A DNA stretch of 64,000 nt from DZBG01 sp049241565. Its GTDB lineage: Bacteria; Bdellovibrionota; Bacteriovoracia; Bacteriovoracales; Bacteriovoracaceae. The notes below the pieces were generated by a model that worked only from the letters and a program-made list of their open reading frames with translations, searched no databases and was not told where the DNA came from. Below, piece after piece: positions 24,975 through 33,795 of this stretch. Position 1 is the stretch's first letter; each line of letters starts with the position of its first letter. The position numbers and the translations under genes were made by a program. The DNA is taken from the NCBI GenBank assembly GCA_049241565.1, contig JBMLQL010000060.1:1-64000 (forward strand). The letters are read 5' to 3'.

Positions 24975-25616
24975 ATGGAATACTTGCAGTGGTTTGCGAC
25001 GTTTATTATTGATGGTGGTGTGTTCATGTACATCATCTTGGCCGTATGGGCCTTTGCTGTAGCAGTGGCTTTCGAGAGATTCAAAAAACTCTCTTATACT
25101 TATGACGTAGATGGCCCGTCATTTATGAACGAACTTCAGCGTTATATTCTTTCAAATGATATTCAAGGAGCGATTCGAGTTTGCTCTGGCTCTGCAGCCG
25201 CACTTCCGAAAGTTTTGAAATCAGGACTGAAGCGTGCGAACCAAAATCCTGAGCAAGTTCAGAATGCAATTGATGCTACAGCTCTTGAGATGATTCCTAA
25301 AGTTGAAGTCAGACTTGGTTATCTTCAACTTGCTGCCAACCTTTCAACTCTCTTTGGACTTCTTGGAACAATCCAAGGTCTTATTCAATCATTTGCCGCC
25401 GTCGCTGCTGCTGACCCTGCTCAAAAAGCAGAAGTTCTTGCTAAGGGTATTGCGGTTGCGATGAATACAACGGCTCTTGGACTTTTCTCAGCTATTACAA
25501 TCATGATGATTCACGCTTTTCTTGCAGCTAAAGCAGAAAAGATTGTAGGTGAGATCGATGAATTTTCTGTAAAACTAATCGATCTTCTTGGAACTAAAAA
25601 AACAATTGAAGACTAA
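24975..25616 (+). CDS. ExbB/TolQ/MotA-type proton-channel subunit (AglR-like)
   Basis: 213 residues with three membrane segments (about 12-32, 115-140 and 160-185). The conserved channel motif LSTLFGLLGTIQGLIQSF lies in the second and MNTTALGLFSAI in the third, with the Thr and Ala residues of the proton path. The cytoplasmic loop contains ALEMIPKVEVRL. Such subunits form the pentameric motor stator in which ExbD/TolR-like proteins sit. It is followed by two ExbD-like genes, the same one-plus-two set as aglRQS, and the gliding genes downstream support that role. Without comparison, a Tol or Exb system cannot be excluded. Confidence 0.88.
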   Translation: MEYLQWFATFIIDGGVFMYIILAVWAFAVAVAFERFKKLSYTYDVDGPSFMNELQRYILSNDIQGAIRVCSGSAAALPKVLKSGLKRANQNPEQVQNAIDATALEMIPKVEVRLGYLQLAANLSTLFGLLGTIQGLIQSFAAVAAADPAQKAEVLAKGIAVAMNTTALGLFSAITIMMIHAFLAAKAEKIVGEIDEFSVKLIDLLGTKKTIED

Positions 25617-25619
25617 TTT

Positions 25620-26150
25620 ATGATTAAGTTACCAAGCTCAAGACGTAAAAAGAAAAAAGAAGAGAAACTAAATCTCGTTCCTATTATGGATGCAGTTTTT
25701 ATTTTCATTTTCTTCCTTTTGATGTCGGCCAACTTTGTTAAAGTTTTTGAGATTTCAAGTGATGTACCTATCGTATCTGATCAAGAACCTCCTAAGCCTA
25801 AAAAAGACCCTCTGGCCCTGACTCTGACAATCGAAGATAAAGAGATTGTCGTTTCTCGTGGTGTTCCTTCAAGGGCCTTTAAAAGAATTCCGAAGCTTGG
25901 TGATGGGAAGTATGATCTAGACACACTTCATAATCTGATGATCGATCTGAAAAAGGCTCACCTTGATGAGAATTCAATCATTCTTGAGCCACTAGCAGAC
26001 CTTACGTATGAAGAAATCGTAAGCATCATGGATGCTGTCAGACTTTTAAGAAACACTGATGAAGCAATTTTTAAGAAAAACAAAGATGGCCTTGATGAGA
26101 AAGTAAAACTTCTTTTCTCTCAGATCCTCTTTGGTAACCTAATGAGTTAA
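25620..26150 (+). CDS. ExbD/TolR-type proton-channel subunit 1 (AglQ/S-like)
   Basis: 176 residues: a basic cytoplasmic start (SSRRKKKKEE), one membrane segment (about 19-38) with the proton-binding Asp24 in LVPIMDAVFIFIFFLL, and a periplasmic domain. This is the ExbD/TolR plan, where the Asp takes up a proton inside the ExbB-type pore and the periplasmic domain works on the envelope. It begins three bases after the ExbB-like gene and is followed by a paralogous partner four bases later. Confidence 0.87.
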   Translation: MIKLPSSRRKKKKEEKLNLVPIMDAVFIFIFFLLMSANFVKVFEISSDVPIVSDQEPPKPKKDPLALTLTIEDKEIVVSRGVPSRAFKRIPKLGDGKYDLDTLHNLMIDLKKAHLDENSIILEPLADLTYEEIVSIMDAVRLLRNTDEAIFKKNKDGLDEKVKLLFSQILFGNLMS

Positions 26151-26154
26151 AACT

Positions 26155-26658
26155 ATGGCACGTAGATCACTGAGACGACATAAAAAACCAGCTGCTTTTG
26201 ATATTGATATCACTTCCCTACTTGATATCCTTACCATCATGCTTGTGTTTCTTCTTCAAAGCTATAACTCATCAGGAGTTATTATTAATGTTCCAAAAGG
26301 AATTGAGCTTCCTCAGTCTAATTCTGAATCACTTAATAATTTTGGTGTTAATATTCAAATCTCTCAAACTCAAATCTGGGTTGATGATAAAGAGGTTCTA
26401 AATACAGAAAACGCAGATGGAGCCGCTATTTATGATGAAGGTGGACGTCGAGTTATTCCACTTTATGATCAATTAGTGAAAGTAAAAGAACTTATTAAAC
26501 AATCAGAAAAGCTTTCACCGCAGGCCAAAAAATTTGGAGGGATTGCGAACCTCATCGTTGATAAGAGCTTAAAATACTCTTACGTTAAAAAAATCATGTA
26601 CACGTGTGCGGCTGCTGGTTTTAAAGAATTCAAATTTGTCGTTATGTCTGAAAAATAA
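26155..26658 (+). CDS. ExbD/TolR-type proton-channel subunit 2 (AglQ/S-like)
   Basis: 167 residues with the same plan as its neighbour: a basic start (ARRSLRRHKK), a membrane segment with Asp24 in FDIDITSLLDILTIMLVFLL, and a periplasmic domain ending in the strand-helix order typical of ExbD (LIVDKSLKYSYVKKIMYTCAAAGFKEFKFVVM). The two ExbD proteins differ clearly in sequence, so they probably form a heterodimer in one ExbB-type ring, as AglQ and AglS do. A weak stem-loop follows at 26659. Confidence 0.88.
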   Translation: MARRSLRRHKKPAAFDIDITSLLDILTIMLVFLLQSYNSSGVIINVPKGIELPQSNSESLNNFGVNIQISQTQIWVDDKEVLNTENADGAAIYDEGGRRVIPLYDQLVKVKELIKQSEKLSPQAKKFGGIANLIVDKSLKYSYVKKIMYTCAAAGFKEFKFVVMSEK

Positions 26659-26685
26659 GACCCTTCGCCCTTTTGGGTGAAGGTC
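26659..26685. terminator. Stem-loop after the AglRQS-like genes
   Basis: GACCCTTCGCCC (26659-26670), loop TTTT, GGGTGAAGGTC (26675-26685). The stem is strong but has one bulge and no good T-run on the plus strand; on the minus strand it is followed by TTATTTTT. It may be a weak terminator or mRNA-stabilising element. Confidence 0.4.
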
Positions 26686-26827
26686 CCCTAAGTCATCGCT
26701 TTTACTACTCTTTTTGACTGTCTAAATCCTAACTCCCCTCTGTAGTTTTTACATAGAAGACACCCTTAAAACGCCCATTCATCTAGAATGTATACACATC
26801 TTAAACACTCGTGATGGTCGGTACCTT

Positions 26828-28678
26828 ATGAAAATGACTTATTTTGCTCTTATCCTCATACTTACAAGCTGCGGAAATCCTCACCTTATACGTAAAAATA
26901 AGCCTATCACTCAACTTCCGCTTATTACTGACCAGCCCTCATTGAGCGGTGACTTTAATCTACTTAAAGTTGAAACACTCCTTGGAGAAAAAGAACTTTT
27001 GACAAAAATCACTGATATCAATAATTCAGGTTCTCAGATCGTAAGAGTCTTTAATCAAGACCCCAAAGAAATGGAAGTGACTTATCAAATTCTTGATGGA
27101 AGTCATTTTGCTTTTAACGGTGGAAACTTTCCAGGGACGAATGGCTCGTGTGCGGCCAGTTTAGAATCTGACAAAAACTGCGATATCGACTTAGTCTTCC
27201 ATGCGGATGATGAGGGAGTTTACCAAGATAAACTAATTATTATCTTTAAACCGAAAGGGTCAGATCTGGCCACAAAGGTAATAGAGTTTCCGTTGCGTGG
27301 GGAAAGAAAAAATTCTGTAGTTGCAGCTCCTCTTCTCAAAGTAGCTGCTCAAAACGGAGATGAAAGTCTCAACTTTGGTAAAACGGAACTTAGTGAGACT
27401 ATTTCTTCAAAACTTATTGTGACGAATGTTGGAAATATTCCCCTTCTAATTGATTCTTCTTTTGAAAAAAATAACAGTTTTAACTTTGAAGGTGGAAAAT
27501 ATCCTGGATCAGAAGGAACTTGTAATGAAACACTAGATATCAATGAATCATGTCATCTTCACGTAAGCTTTACTGAAACATCAAAAGGTCTTCACTCAGA
27601 TAATTTAGTAACGACTTATAAAGCTTCATCTGGAAAATCGATAGAGATGACAGTGAGAACTTCTATCTTTGGAGAGAAGACTCCTAAAATAGGAACACCA
27701 GGTGACCTTGTACCTAGTGAAATTCTTGGCGACTCAATCGACTTTGGAAATATTAGCGTTGGTGCTCAAGCAGCAAAACAAGTGGAGATTTCTAATATTG
27801 GATCTATGGCCGTAAAGATCACAGAAACAACAATAAATGATTCTAAAAACTTCTCATTTAACGGTGGAAAATTTCCTGGGACACGTGGGACATGTAATGA
27901 AATTGTTCAGCCAGGAAATTGTTTACTAGATCTTGTTTATAAACCAGCATTAGCTGGTCATCACTCAGGAAATCTCAATATCGCCACAGACAATGGAAAA
28001 AAACTTACACTTAAGCTTTCAGGTGAAGCAAAATCAGCTCAAGCATGCTTTGAGGAAAGTGAAGTTCTCCTTTCAGCTATCCCTAAGGCACGTGCAGTGG
28101 CCCCTATTCTTCCCTATTTGACTCAGTCAACGAGTACAAGTTCAAAACTTCAAGTTCTTTATGGCACAGAAGTAAATGGCTATTATTCAACGCTAGATAT
28201 GTATACAGTGAAAGACTCTATGGTTTATGTTCAGTACGATTTACCTGAGCTAGAAGATGAGGTGATTAGTATTAACTTTGGAGTTGAAGTTCAAAAAATC
28301 GTTCTTGATAATTACAAAGATACAGAGTCTCTTTGTCTTTCAACAAGCTCGAATGTCAGAAAATGCTCTGGTCAACAGTTTTCTTTAGATTCATGGCAAA
28401 AGCTTTTAAATAAAAGGTTTTGGGACAAATATGAAGCTCCAGTAAGTGAACTCTATACTCAGCAATTTGATCAAGGGAAATGGAATTGCGGAAATACTAG
28501 CTGCATGAGACTCAAAAAGGTTTATAACTTAGAAAGTATTTTTGATCTAAACTCTAAGGAAATGCAGACCGTTATTAGAGGGAAAAGGGTTTCACTTGTT
28601 TTCTCTGATGATACAAGACTCATGAAGCTTCCTAAGTTATTGATCAAAACAAAGAAAAAAGTTGAATGCAAAAACTAA
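26828..28678 (+). CDS. Lipoprotein with three ASH-type (choice-of-anchor) repeats
   Basis: A 616-residue lipoprotein: signal with lipobox LTSC (Cys15), then three copies of an immunoglobulin-like ASPM-SPD2-Hydin/choice-of-anchor D domain at about 41-158, 178-277 and 302-399. Each copy contains a Phe-x-Phe-x-Gly-Gly motif with Pro-Gly and Gly-Cys (94-108, 218-232 and 342-356), and a partner Cys about 10 residues later, so each probably holds one disulphide. After residue 400 comes a different 200-residue domain with cysteines that I do not recognise. Such beta-sandwich arrays are usually surface or adhesion spacers. It lies between the plus-strand channel genes and the minus-strand gliding operon, overlapping the latter's last gene by four bases. 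Confidence 0.85.
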   Translation: MKMTYFALILILTSCGNPHLIRKNKPITQLPLITDQPSLSGDFNLLKVETLLGEKELLTKITDINNSGSQIVRVFNQDPKEMEVTYQILDGSHFAFNGGNFPGTNGSCAASLESDKNCDIDLVFHADDEGVYQDKLIIIFKPKGSDLATKVIEFPLRGERKNSVVAAPLLKVAAQNGDESLNFGKTELSETISSKLIVTNVGNIPLLIDSSFEKNNSFNFEGGKYPGSEGTCNETLDINESCHLHVSFTETSKGLHSDNLVTTYKASSGKSIEMTVRTSIFGEKTPKIGTPGDLVPSEILGDSIDFGNISVGAQAAKQVEISNIGSMAVKITETTINDSKNFSFNGGKFPGTRGTCNEIVQPGNCLLDLVYKPALAGHHSGNLNIATDNGKKLTLKLSGEAKSAQACFEESEVLLSAIPKARAVAPILPYLTQSTSTSSKLQVLYGTEVNGYYSTLDMYTVKDSMVYVQYDLPELEDEVISINFGVEVQKIVLDNYKDTESLCLSTSSNVRKCSGQQFSLDSWQKLLNKRFWDKYEAPVSELYTQQFDQGKWNCGNTSCMRLKKVYNLESIFDLNSKEMQTVIRGKRVSLVFSDDTRLMKLPKLLIKTKKKVECKN

Positions 28679-29928
28679 TCTATCTCCTCAGCCTTAGCCG
28701 GATCTGAGGCGATCTCTCTCCTATCAATGGTCAAATTTTTTGGCCACTTGTAGTTTAATTTTTCACTAATCAGTTGTTTATCAAAATCAGAGACCCAACA
28801 AGTCTTACATTTTTTATGAACAAGACTAATAATTTCTCCTGTATTACTGGAGTTCTTCCATTCATCAATATTCTGAAGTATTTGCTCTGAAATGAATCGA
28901 TAATCTCTCTCGACTGATTTTCCATAAATAAAATGAAGCAAAATACTTTCCGGATTCAAATCAGTCAGAAGCATTTCAACTGGCACACCATCAATATTTT
29001 TTTGAGCCTTACTGTAGAGGACTGAAGCATTAAGCAAATTGGAATGTGGAGCAATTTCTTGGAACGTTTTTAAATTAATTTCGGGAGCAAAGACTGACCA
29101 AGTACTTACCACTGTCATCTTAGCTTCAGGAGATATCTTTTTACTTGAAAGATCTAAGTGACTCAAAAAAGAGACAAAATAGACAAAAACAATCGAAAAT
29201 AGAAGTGAAGGAATTGCATATTTTATTTTATATTTAAAAGGCTGATCGATTTTTCTCAAATGAAGAAGCGCGCTCCTACGGTCATGAATCATAATTATAC
29301 AAGAAGCAAAACCTGCAACAATAAAAACAAGGTTAAGACCTAACCCCTCTACTAAAACAAGAGGAATAACAATAATAGAAGTAAAAATAGAATAGATAAT
29401 CAGAGAAAGAATCGAGTTTTTTAATTTCTTCCAGCCTTTCAAACTAGCGTAATAGGACTTTGCAATCTCAGCATCATTTATGCGACTTACAAATAAAAGG
29501 CAAAAGACAAATGAGAAAAAAATAATCAATATAGAAGGAGCATGAAAAACTAAACTTGAAAGATAACTCGTGGAATCGCTCATGCTTCCCCCGAGGACGG
29601 AAGAAAGCCATAAGTTCGAGTAGAAAATAAGTAGAGCTCCAATTGAGAACAAGCTTGCGTCACTGAGGAGAGCTTTATTTAAAACTTGATTACTAATATG
29701 AGTTTTATGAAAGTGCAAGTGTTGAGCGAGATTAGTCTTTGCACTTTGCAAGATGATGGAACAGATAAAGGAAGGATAAACAACAACTCCTATTTCTTTC
29801 TCTAATCCTAATAGATCCGCAATTACCTGCGAGTAGGCAATATCTACTAACAAGATTATCCCACCCCACTTTAATAGAACGATGAGGGATGGGATCGTAT
29901 AAAGATTAAGCCACCAGATTTTCTTCAT
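28675..29928 (-). CDS. Membrane subunit of an ABC transporter (inferred)
   Basis: 417 residues with about seven membrane segments in the first 260 residues, then a 150-residue soluble C-terminal part with LVHKKCKTCWVSDFDKQLISEK. I recognise no permease family by motif. The role is inferred because the gene overlaps by 23 bases the end of an ABC ATPase gene with no other membrane partner, and both are the last genes of the Glt-like operon. It could export a factor or be a mechanotransmission-type module. The very basic/acidic C-terminus may face the periplasm. Confidence 0.7.
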   Translation of the reverse strand: MKKIWWLNLYTIPSLIVLLKWGGIILLVDIAYSQVIADLLGLEKEIGVVVYPSFICSIILQSAKTNLAQHLHFHKTHISNQVLNKALLSDASLFSIGALLIFYSNLWLSSVLGGSMSDSTSYLSSLVFHAPSILIIFFSFVFCLLFVSRINDAEIAKSYYASLKGWKKLKNSILSLIIYSIFTSIIVIPLVLVEGLGLNLVFIVAGFASCIIMIHDRRSALLHLRKIDQPFKYKIKYAIPSLLFSIVFVYFVSFLSHLDLSSKKISPEAKMTVVSTWSVFAPEINLKTFQEIAPHSNLLNASVLYSKAQKNIDGVPVEMLLTDLNPESILLHFIYGKSVERDYRFISEQILQNIDEWKNSSNTGEIISLVHKKCKTCWVSDFDKQLISEKLNYKWPKNLTIDRREIASDPAKAEEID

Positions 29929-30640
29929 AATTATTCTCTTTAAATTTGAAATGAAAGATAAGAATATCTTCGAGCCGTGGCTTCCTCGATGTTAAACAGT
30001 CTGAAAGATCATCATATTTTTTGTATAGCTCAATCGGAACGAGATAAATTTCTTTTTGATCAGATTCATTTTGTTGAAGTTGGACAACCATTCTGTCTGT
30101 AAAAACAGAATGATTCGTTTTTTTCTCTAAGACGACATAATCTTTTTGGAGTTCTGAAACTTCTTTATTTATTTTTAGTTTCGTATCTTGAAGTAGAACC
30201 AAATGATCTGTATAGGCATTAAGCTCAGAGAGAATATTGGTGGTGATTAAAACTGTTCCACCATTTTGAGTGTACTCTTTTAGCATATCTAAAAAGTATC
30301 GCTGTCCATCTATATCAATAACAGAAGTTATCTCATCCAGTAGAAGAAGCTTAGGCCTTGCAGCAAAGGCCATCATAAGCAAAAACTGCATTTTCTGACC
30401 GCGAGAAAGTTCTTTAAATGTTTTTTTGAGAGAAATTTTTCTATCTTTCGCAATCTTGTTAAAAATTTTGTTATCCCATCGGGGAAATACATAGCGATAG
30501 CTTTTAACGAAATCAATAAGTCTTATATCTAAATTAATTTGAAAGTTCTCATGAATAAAAAAAATATCCGCTTTGAAATTGAAATGATAAGAAAATGGAT
30601 TTTCATTAAAAAGAGTAAGATCCCCACCACTCACTTCTTC
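29906..30640 (-). CDS. ABC transporter ATPase, N-terminus lost in an assembly gap
   Basis: The 244 visible residues begin after Walker A: the first residues, EEVSGGDLTLFNENP, correspond to the stretch following the P-loop in this family, so Walker A must lie in the adjacent gap. Visible are the signature LSRGQ (77-81 when counted from the GTG at 30634), Walker B KLLLLDE (95-101) with the catalytic Glu and the D-loop position. The switch-loop motif, normally STH, reads TTN, so the His is replaced by Asn (133). A C-terminal 100-residue extension follows. It powers the membrane subunit encoded next to it, if hydrolysis is retained. It is not a pseudogene as far as visible. Confidence 0.85.
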   Translation of the reverse strand, partial: EEVSGGDLTLFNENPFSYHFNFKADIFFIHENFQINLDIRLIDFVKSYRYVFPRWDNKIFNKIAKDRKISLKKTFKELSRGQKMQFLLMMAFAARPKLLLLDEITSVIDIDGQRYFLDMLKEYTQNGGTVLITTNILSELNAYTDHLVLLQDTKLKINKEVSELQKDYVVLEKKTNHSVFTDRMVVQLQQNESDQKEIYLVPIELYKKYDDLSDCLTSRKPRLEDILIFHFKFKENNYEENLVA

Positions 30641-30740
30641 NNNNNNNNNNNNNNNNNNNNNNNNNNNNNNNNNNNNNNNNNNNNNNNNNNNNNNNNNNNN
30701 NNNNNNNNNNNNNNNNNNNNNNNNNNNNNNNNNNNNNNNN
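30641..30740. other. Assembly gap, 100 N
   Basis: A run of exactly 100 N, the usual placeholder for a gap of unknown size. It hides the stop of the FHA protein and the first codons of the ABC ATPase (start, Walker A). Confidence 0.98.
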
Positions 30741-32772
30741 ATTGAATTTTCTTAGGATAGAAGTTCATTGGCTGCTTCACCTCTACAGTTCCGCCCCCCA
30801 TAGGTTCTGGGAAACTGATTCCGCGGAGGACACCAACCACACAACGTTTAACATCACCTGGAATGTCTGATCCACCGTCAACACCTGCTGCTGAAACATT
30901 TCCTGAAGCTCCAATCACAAAGTTAAGTTTCACAACTCCACTTACCTCTTGGCCAGTACGTTCAAGCTCTTTTTGATAGCAGTATCTAAACTGAGGTAAA
31001 TTTTCCATGAGGATTCTGCGAATCACATCTGGATCCATTGATCCAAGAACAACTGTCTCGGCTGGAATCCCGGCTGTATAAATAGCTTTCTTCGATGAAA
31101 GACCTTCGGCCCCTGCCGACTCACCAAGCTTACCATCTGCAGCTCCAGTTAAACTTCCAACATCTGCACTAATAGTTGCTGTCTTCACAGTACCTGTTCC
31201 AACTCCACTAACAGTTCCCGCTCCTGCGAGTGATCCTGTTGACCCAATGGCGCCTTTCGTGGCCACATTAGAAAGTGATCCACCTTTGGCCACCATCGTG
31301 CTGACGGTACTCGAGAAATCGACTGATTTATAAACTTCCACGTGTCCTGCCGTTTTCATAGCGAGCTGAGATGTTGCACCACCTGCAGCTGCTGCAGGCG
31401 TAGTCTTCGCTGGAGCCGCTGAAGATGGCTTAGGTGGAACTGGAGTTTTGGGCGGTGTTGGCCCTTTTTTAACAACTTGTTTCTCAGGAGCAGTCTTCTT
31501 GCCAGGATCAGGCTTATCAACTTTATTTTTGATATCCATGATATCTGGTTTTTTTACTACTTCTTTTGTTTCTTTCTTCACGTCTTTTTTTACAGCATCT
31601 CTGTCAGGAGCTTTTTGAACAACTTTTTTAACGTTCTCTGTTTTCTCAACAGCTTTAGTTTTAGCAACAGTTAACGGCTGCTTATAAAGAATTTTAGCGA
31701 GTCTCTCAGGTGCTAGCTCTTCTTCTTTTTTCTTTTCTTCTTCATTTTCGGGAATAATATTTAGTCCGATTGAAACACCGAAAGCAAGAAACAAGAAAAG
31801 GAAAAGATATTTTCTAAAATCAGGGTCTCTTTTTAGAATGGGCGCATGAGCTACCTGAGGAGGAGACTGAACTTGTCTTACATAAATTTGTAGATCATCT
31901 TTACTTAAACGAACGATATCTTGTGGCTGAAGATCTATAGAAGTTGCAACATGCTCTGTTGTCTTTCTTTTATCTCCCAAAACAAGAACATCGTATCCCG
32001 GTAACGTCTGAAGTGTAATGATCCCAGATCTAATATCAATGAATGGAATTTTTTCTTTTTTTCCAAGGTAAGGAAACTCTACCTCATTCTCTTTCTCAAA
32101 AAAGCCTGACATAAAGAAAGTCCCATTTTTCTCGGGGATATAATCCACACTGAAAACTTGGTCTTTAAAAAGAATAATCACTTCTACCGCTTGCTTAGCA
32201 GAATCATATTTAAAAATGGGGTAAAGATCTTCTTTGTCCTCAAAGATATATTCACTAAACTCAGCCTTCGGATCACTATTTAAGGGATACACCACCGACG
32301 GAATTGATTTCTCAGAAATGACTGGTGCCACAGGAGGAGCTTTAGGGTGATCCTTTGGTGTTGCTGGTAACTCTGGCATTTGAGGAAGCATTGTTGAAGC
32401 TGCCCCAAGTGATGGCTCAAGCGTATCTAAGACAGGCGGAAGAGAATCAATAGGACTGTAAGTTTTAAAAACAAGTTCAACATCAGCAAAGCGGACATGA
32501 TCACCAATGGCAATTTCTTTAACAATGATTCTATCATCATTAACATAAGATCCATTTGTTGAGTTCATATCGTAGACGACTGCTTTATTGTCTAGAATTT
32601 CCATGACAGCATGAATAGCAGAGACAGCATCGTGATTAATAATTACATCACAACTCTCGCTTCTTCCGATGAGAATCCTTCCCTTTCCTACTACTGCAGC
32701 TTTCACCTTGTGTTTTGTATCCAAAGGTTTGAGCTCAAATAGCTTCTTTGCAATATCCTTTTGCAGATCCAC
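30741..32772 (-). CDS. FHA protein with TM and AgmX-type C-terminal domain (GltG/GltJ-like)
   Basis: 677 visible residues with the stop in the gap. In order: an FHA phosphothreonine-binding domain (about 22-103) with GRSESCDVII and STNGSYVND; a Pro-rich linker; a second FHA-like or beta-rich region (170-300); one membrane segment (320-341); a Lys/Pro-rich periplasmic stretch; a Gly/Ala/Ser-rich region with repeated GS, AG and VGTG units; and a C-terminal domain of the AgmX/PglI TonB-like type (PDVIRRILMENLPQFRYCYQKEL and ending PMNFYPKK). It should link the cytoplasm, through FHA signalling, to the outer periplasm, using the AglRQS-like motor. It is the best single marker that this is a gliding-type machine. 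Confidence 0.88.
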
Positions 32773-32783
32773 ACTATCCTCTC

Positions 32784-33032
32784 TTATCTAATGCCTTGAA
32801 CGGCCTTACGTAACTCTTTATTAAAATTTTTTCTTTCTGGTAGTTGATTTTTAAATTTGTCTCTTGATCTAGGATTGACTGAGATATCACCAGGCGATCC
32901 TGCCTCTCCTTCCACTCCGAGTTCATCAAGATCAAATTTTTCAAATTTCTTATACTCATAACGAATATTTTTATCTTGTCCGAAACAAGAAAAACTCATC
33001 ATAAATATAGTTAGAATGAAAAATACTTTCAT
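32784..33032 (-). CDS. Small secreted protein of the gliding cluster
   Basis: 82 residues with a signal peptide (MKVFFILTIFMMSFSCFG) and a highly charged mature part (KFEKFDLDELGVEGEAGSPGD and a basic end). A lipobox-like SFSC could lipidate Cys16; cleavage after CFG is the alternative. No family was recognised; by position it may be GltF-like. It follows the TPR lipoprotein gene by one base and precedes the FHA gene by eleven. Confidence 0.65.
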   Translation of the reverse strand: MKVFFILTIFMMSFSCFGQDKNIRYEYKKFEKFDLDELGVEGEAGSPGDISVNPRSRDKFKNQLPERKNFNKELRKAVQGIR

Positions 33033-33033
33033 A

Positions 33034-33795
33034 CTATTCTCCGATCAAGCTCTTCATCTCATCAAAATACATTTTCAGAGATGAATCTTTGGGTTTATCA
33101 ATTTTATCTAAGACNNNNNNNNNNNNNNNNNNNNNNNNNNNNNNNNNNNNNNNNNNNNNNNNNNNNNNNNNNNNNNNNNNNNNNNNNNNNNNNNNNNNNN
33201 NNNNNNNNNNNNNNTAAAGCTTAGCAAGGTTCAAGCGAGGAGTTTTTGAAAATCGAGAAGATTTTCCTGCTCTTTCAAAAGCCACAAAAGCTTTTTGATC
33301 TTGGCCCTGTCTATAGTAAAGAACACCTATATTATTCAATGCTGGCGTATAAGACGGAGATACTTCCAAGGCTTTATTAAAATAAAGAAGGGCCTTACGG
33401 TATTCATTTTGCTTTAGATAGCAATTAGCAACCTGAGTCCAGTAGCTCGGATAATTCTGATATTTTTGGTATAAACTATCGATCAATTTACGAGAATCAT
33501 CCTTGTCACCCTTAGCACAAACTACAGCAAGCCCAAGGAGTTCATCCCCTTTAGCATCAATTTGGTCTAATTCATCTTTGTTCAGACGGTCAATAGTCTC
33601 GTCTTGAAGCCCTGGATTTTCGACTTTGAGATTAGATGCATAGTAATCATTTCCTGCACCAAAGATAAGAGGACGCTCTTTTTTAAAAGCTTCATTTGAA
33701 ACTTTATCTGGATCAATATTTCCACCAGAGTTCTTAGAAGAAGAACAAGCGGTCAGAAAAAATGGCACGCTCAATAGAAGAATTAATGCTTTCAT
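33034..33795 (-). CDS. TPR lipoprotein (GltE-like), interrupted by an assembly gap
   Basis: A lipoprotein with lipobox LTAC (Cys17) and tetratricopeptide repeats: units such as PSYWTQVANCYLKQNEYRKALLYFNKALEVSPSYTPALNNIG and GVLYYRQGQDQKAFVAFERAG, about residues 100-190. Thirty-four unknown residues (the 100-N gap) follow and then the end VLDKIDK through KSLIGE. The frame is consistent across the placeholder, but the true gap size is unknown, so the total of 253 residues is not reliable. TPR lipoproteins of this kind sit under the outer membrane in Glt machines. Its start overlaps the upstream gene by four bases. Confidence 0.82.
   Translation of the reverse strand: MKALILLLSVPFFLTACSSSKNSGGNIDPDKVSNEAFKKERPLIFGAGNDYYASNLKVENPGLQDETIDRLNKDELDQIDAKGDELLGLAVVCAKGDKDDSRKLIDSLYQKYQNYPSYWTQVANCYLKQNEYRKALLYFNKALEVSPSYTPALNNIGVLYYRQGQDQKAFVAFERAGKSSRFSKTPRLNLAKLXXXXXXXXXXXXXXXXXXXXXXXXXXXXXXXXXXVLDKIDKPKDSSLKMYFDEMKSLIGE
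33115..33214. other. Assembly gap, 100 N
   Basis: A second run of exactly 100 N, inside the TPR lipoprotein gene. The real length is unknown; more TPR units could be hidden. Confidence 0.98.

Noticed and set aside
30539..30745. A plus-strand frame running into the first N gap
   Set aside because: It consists half of N and lies antisense to the ABC ATPase.
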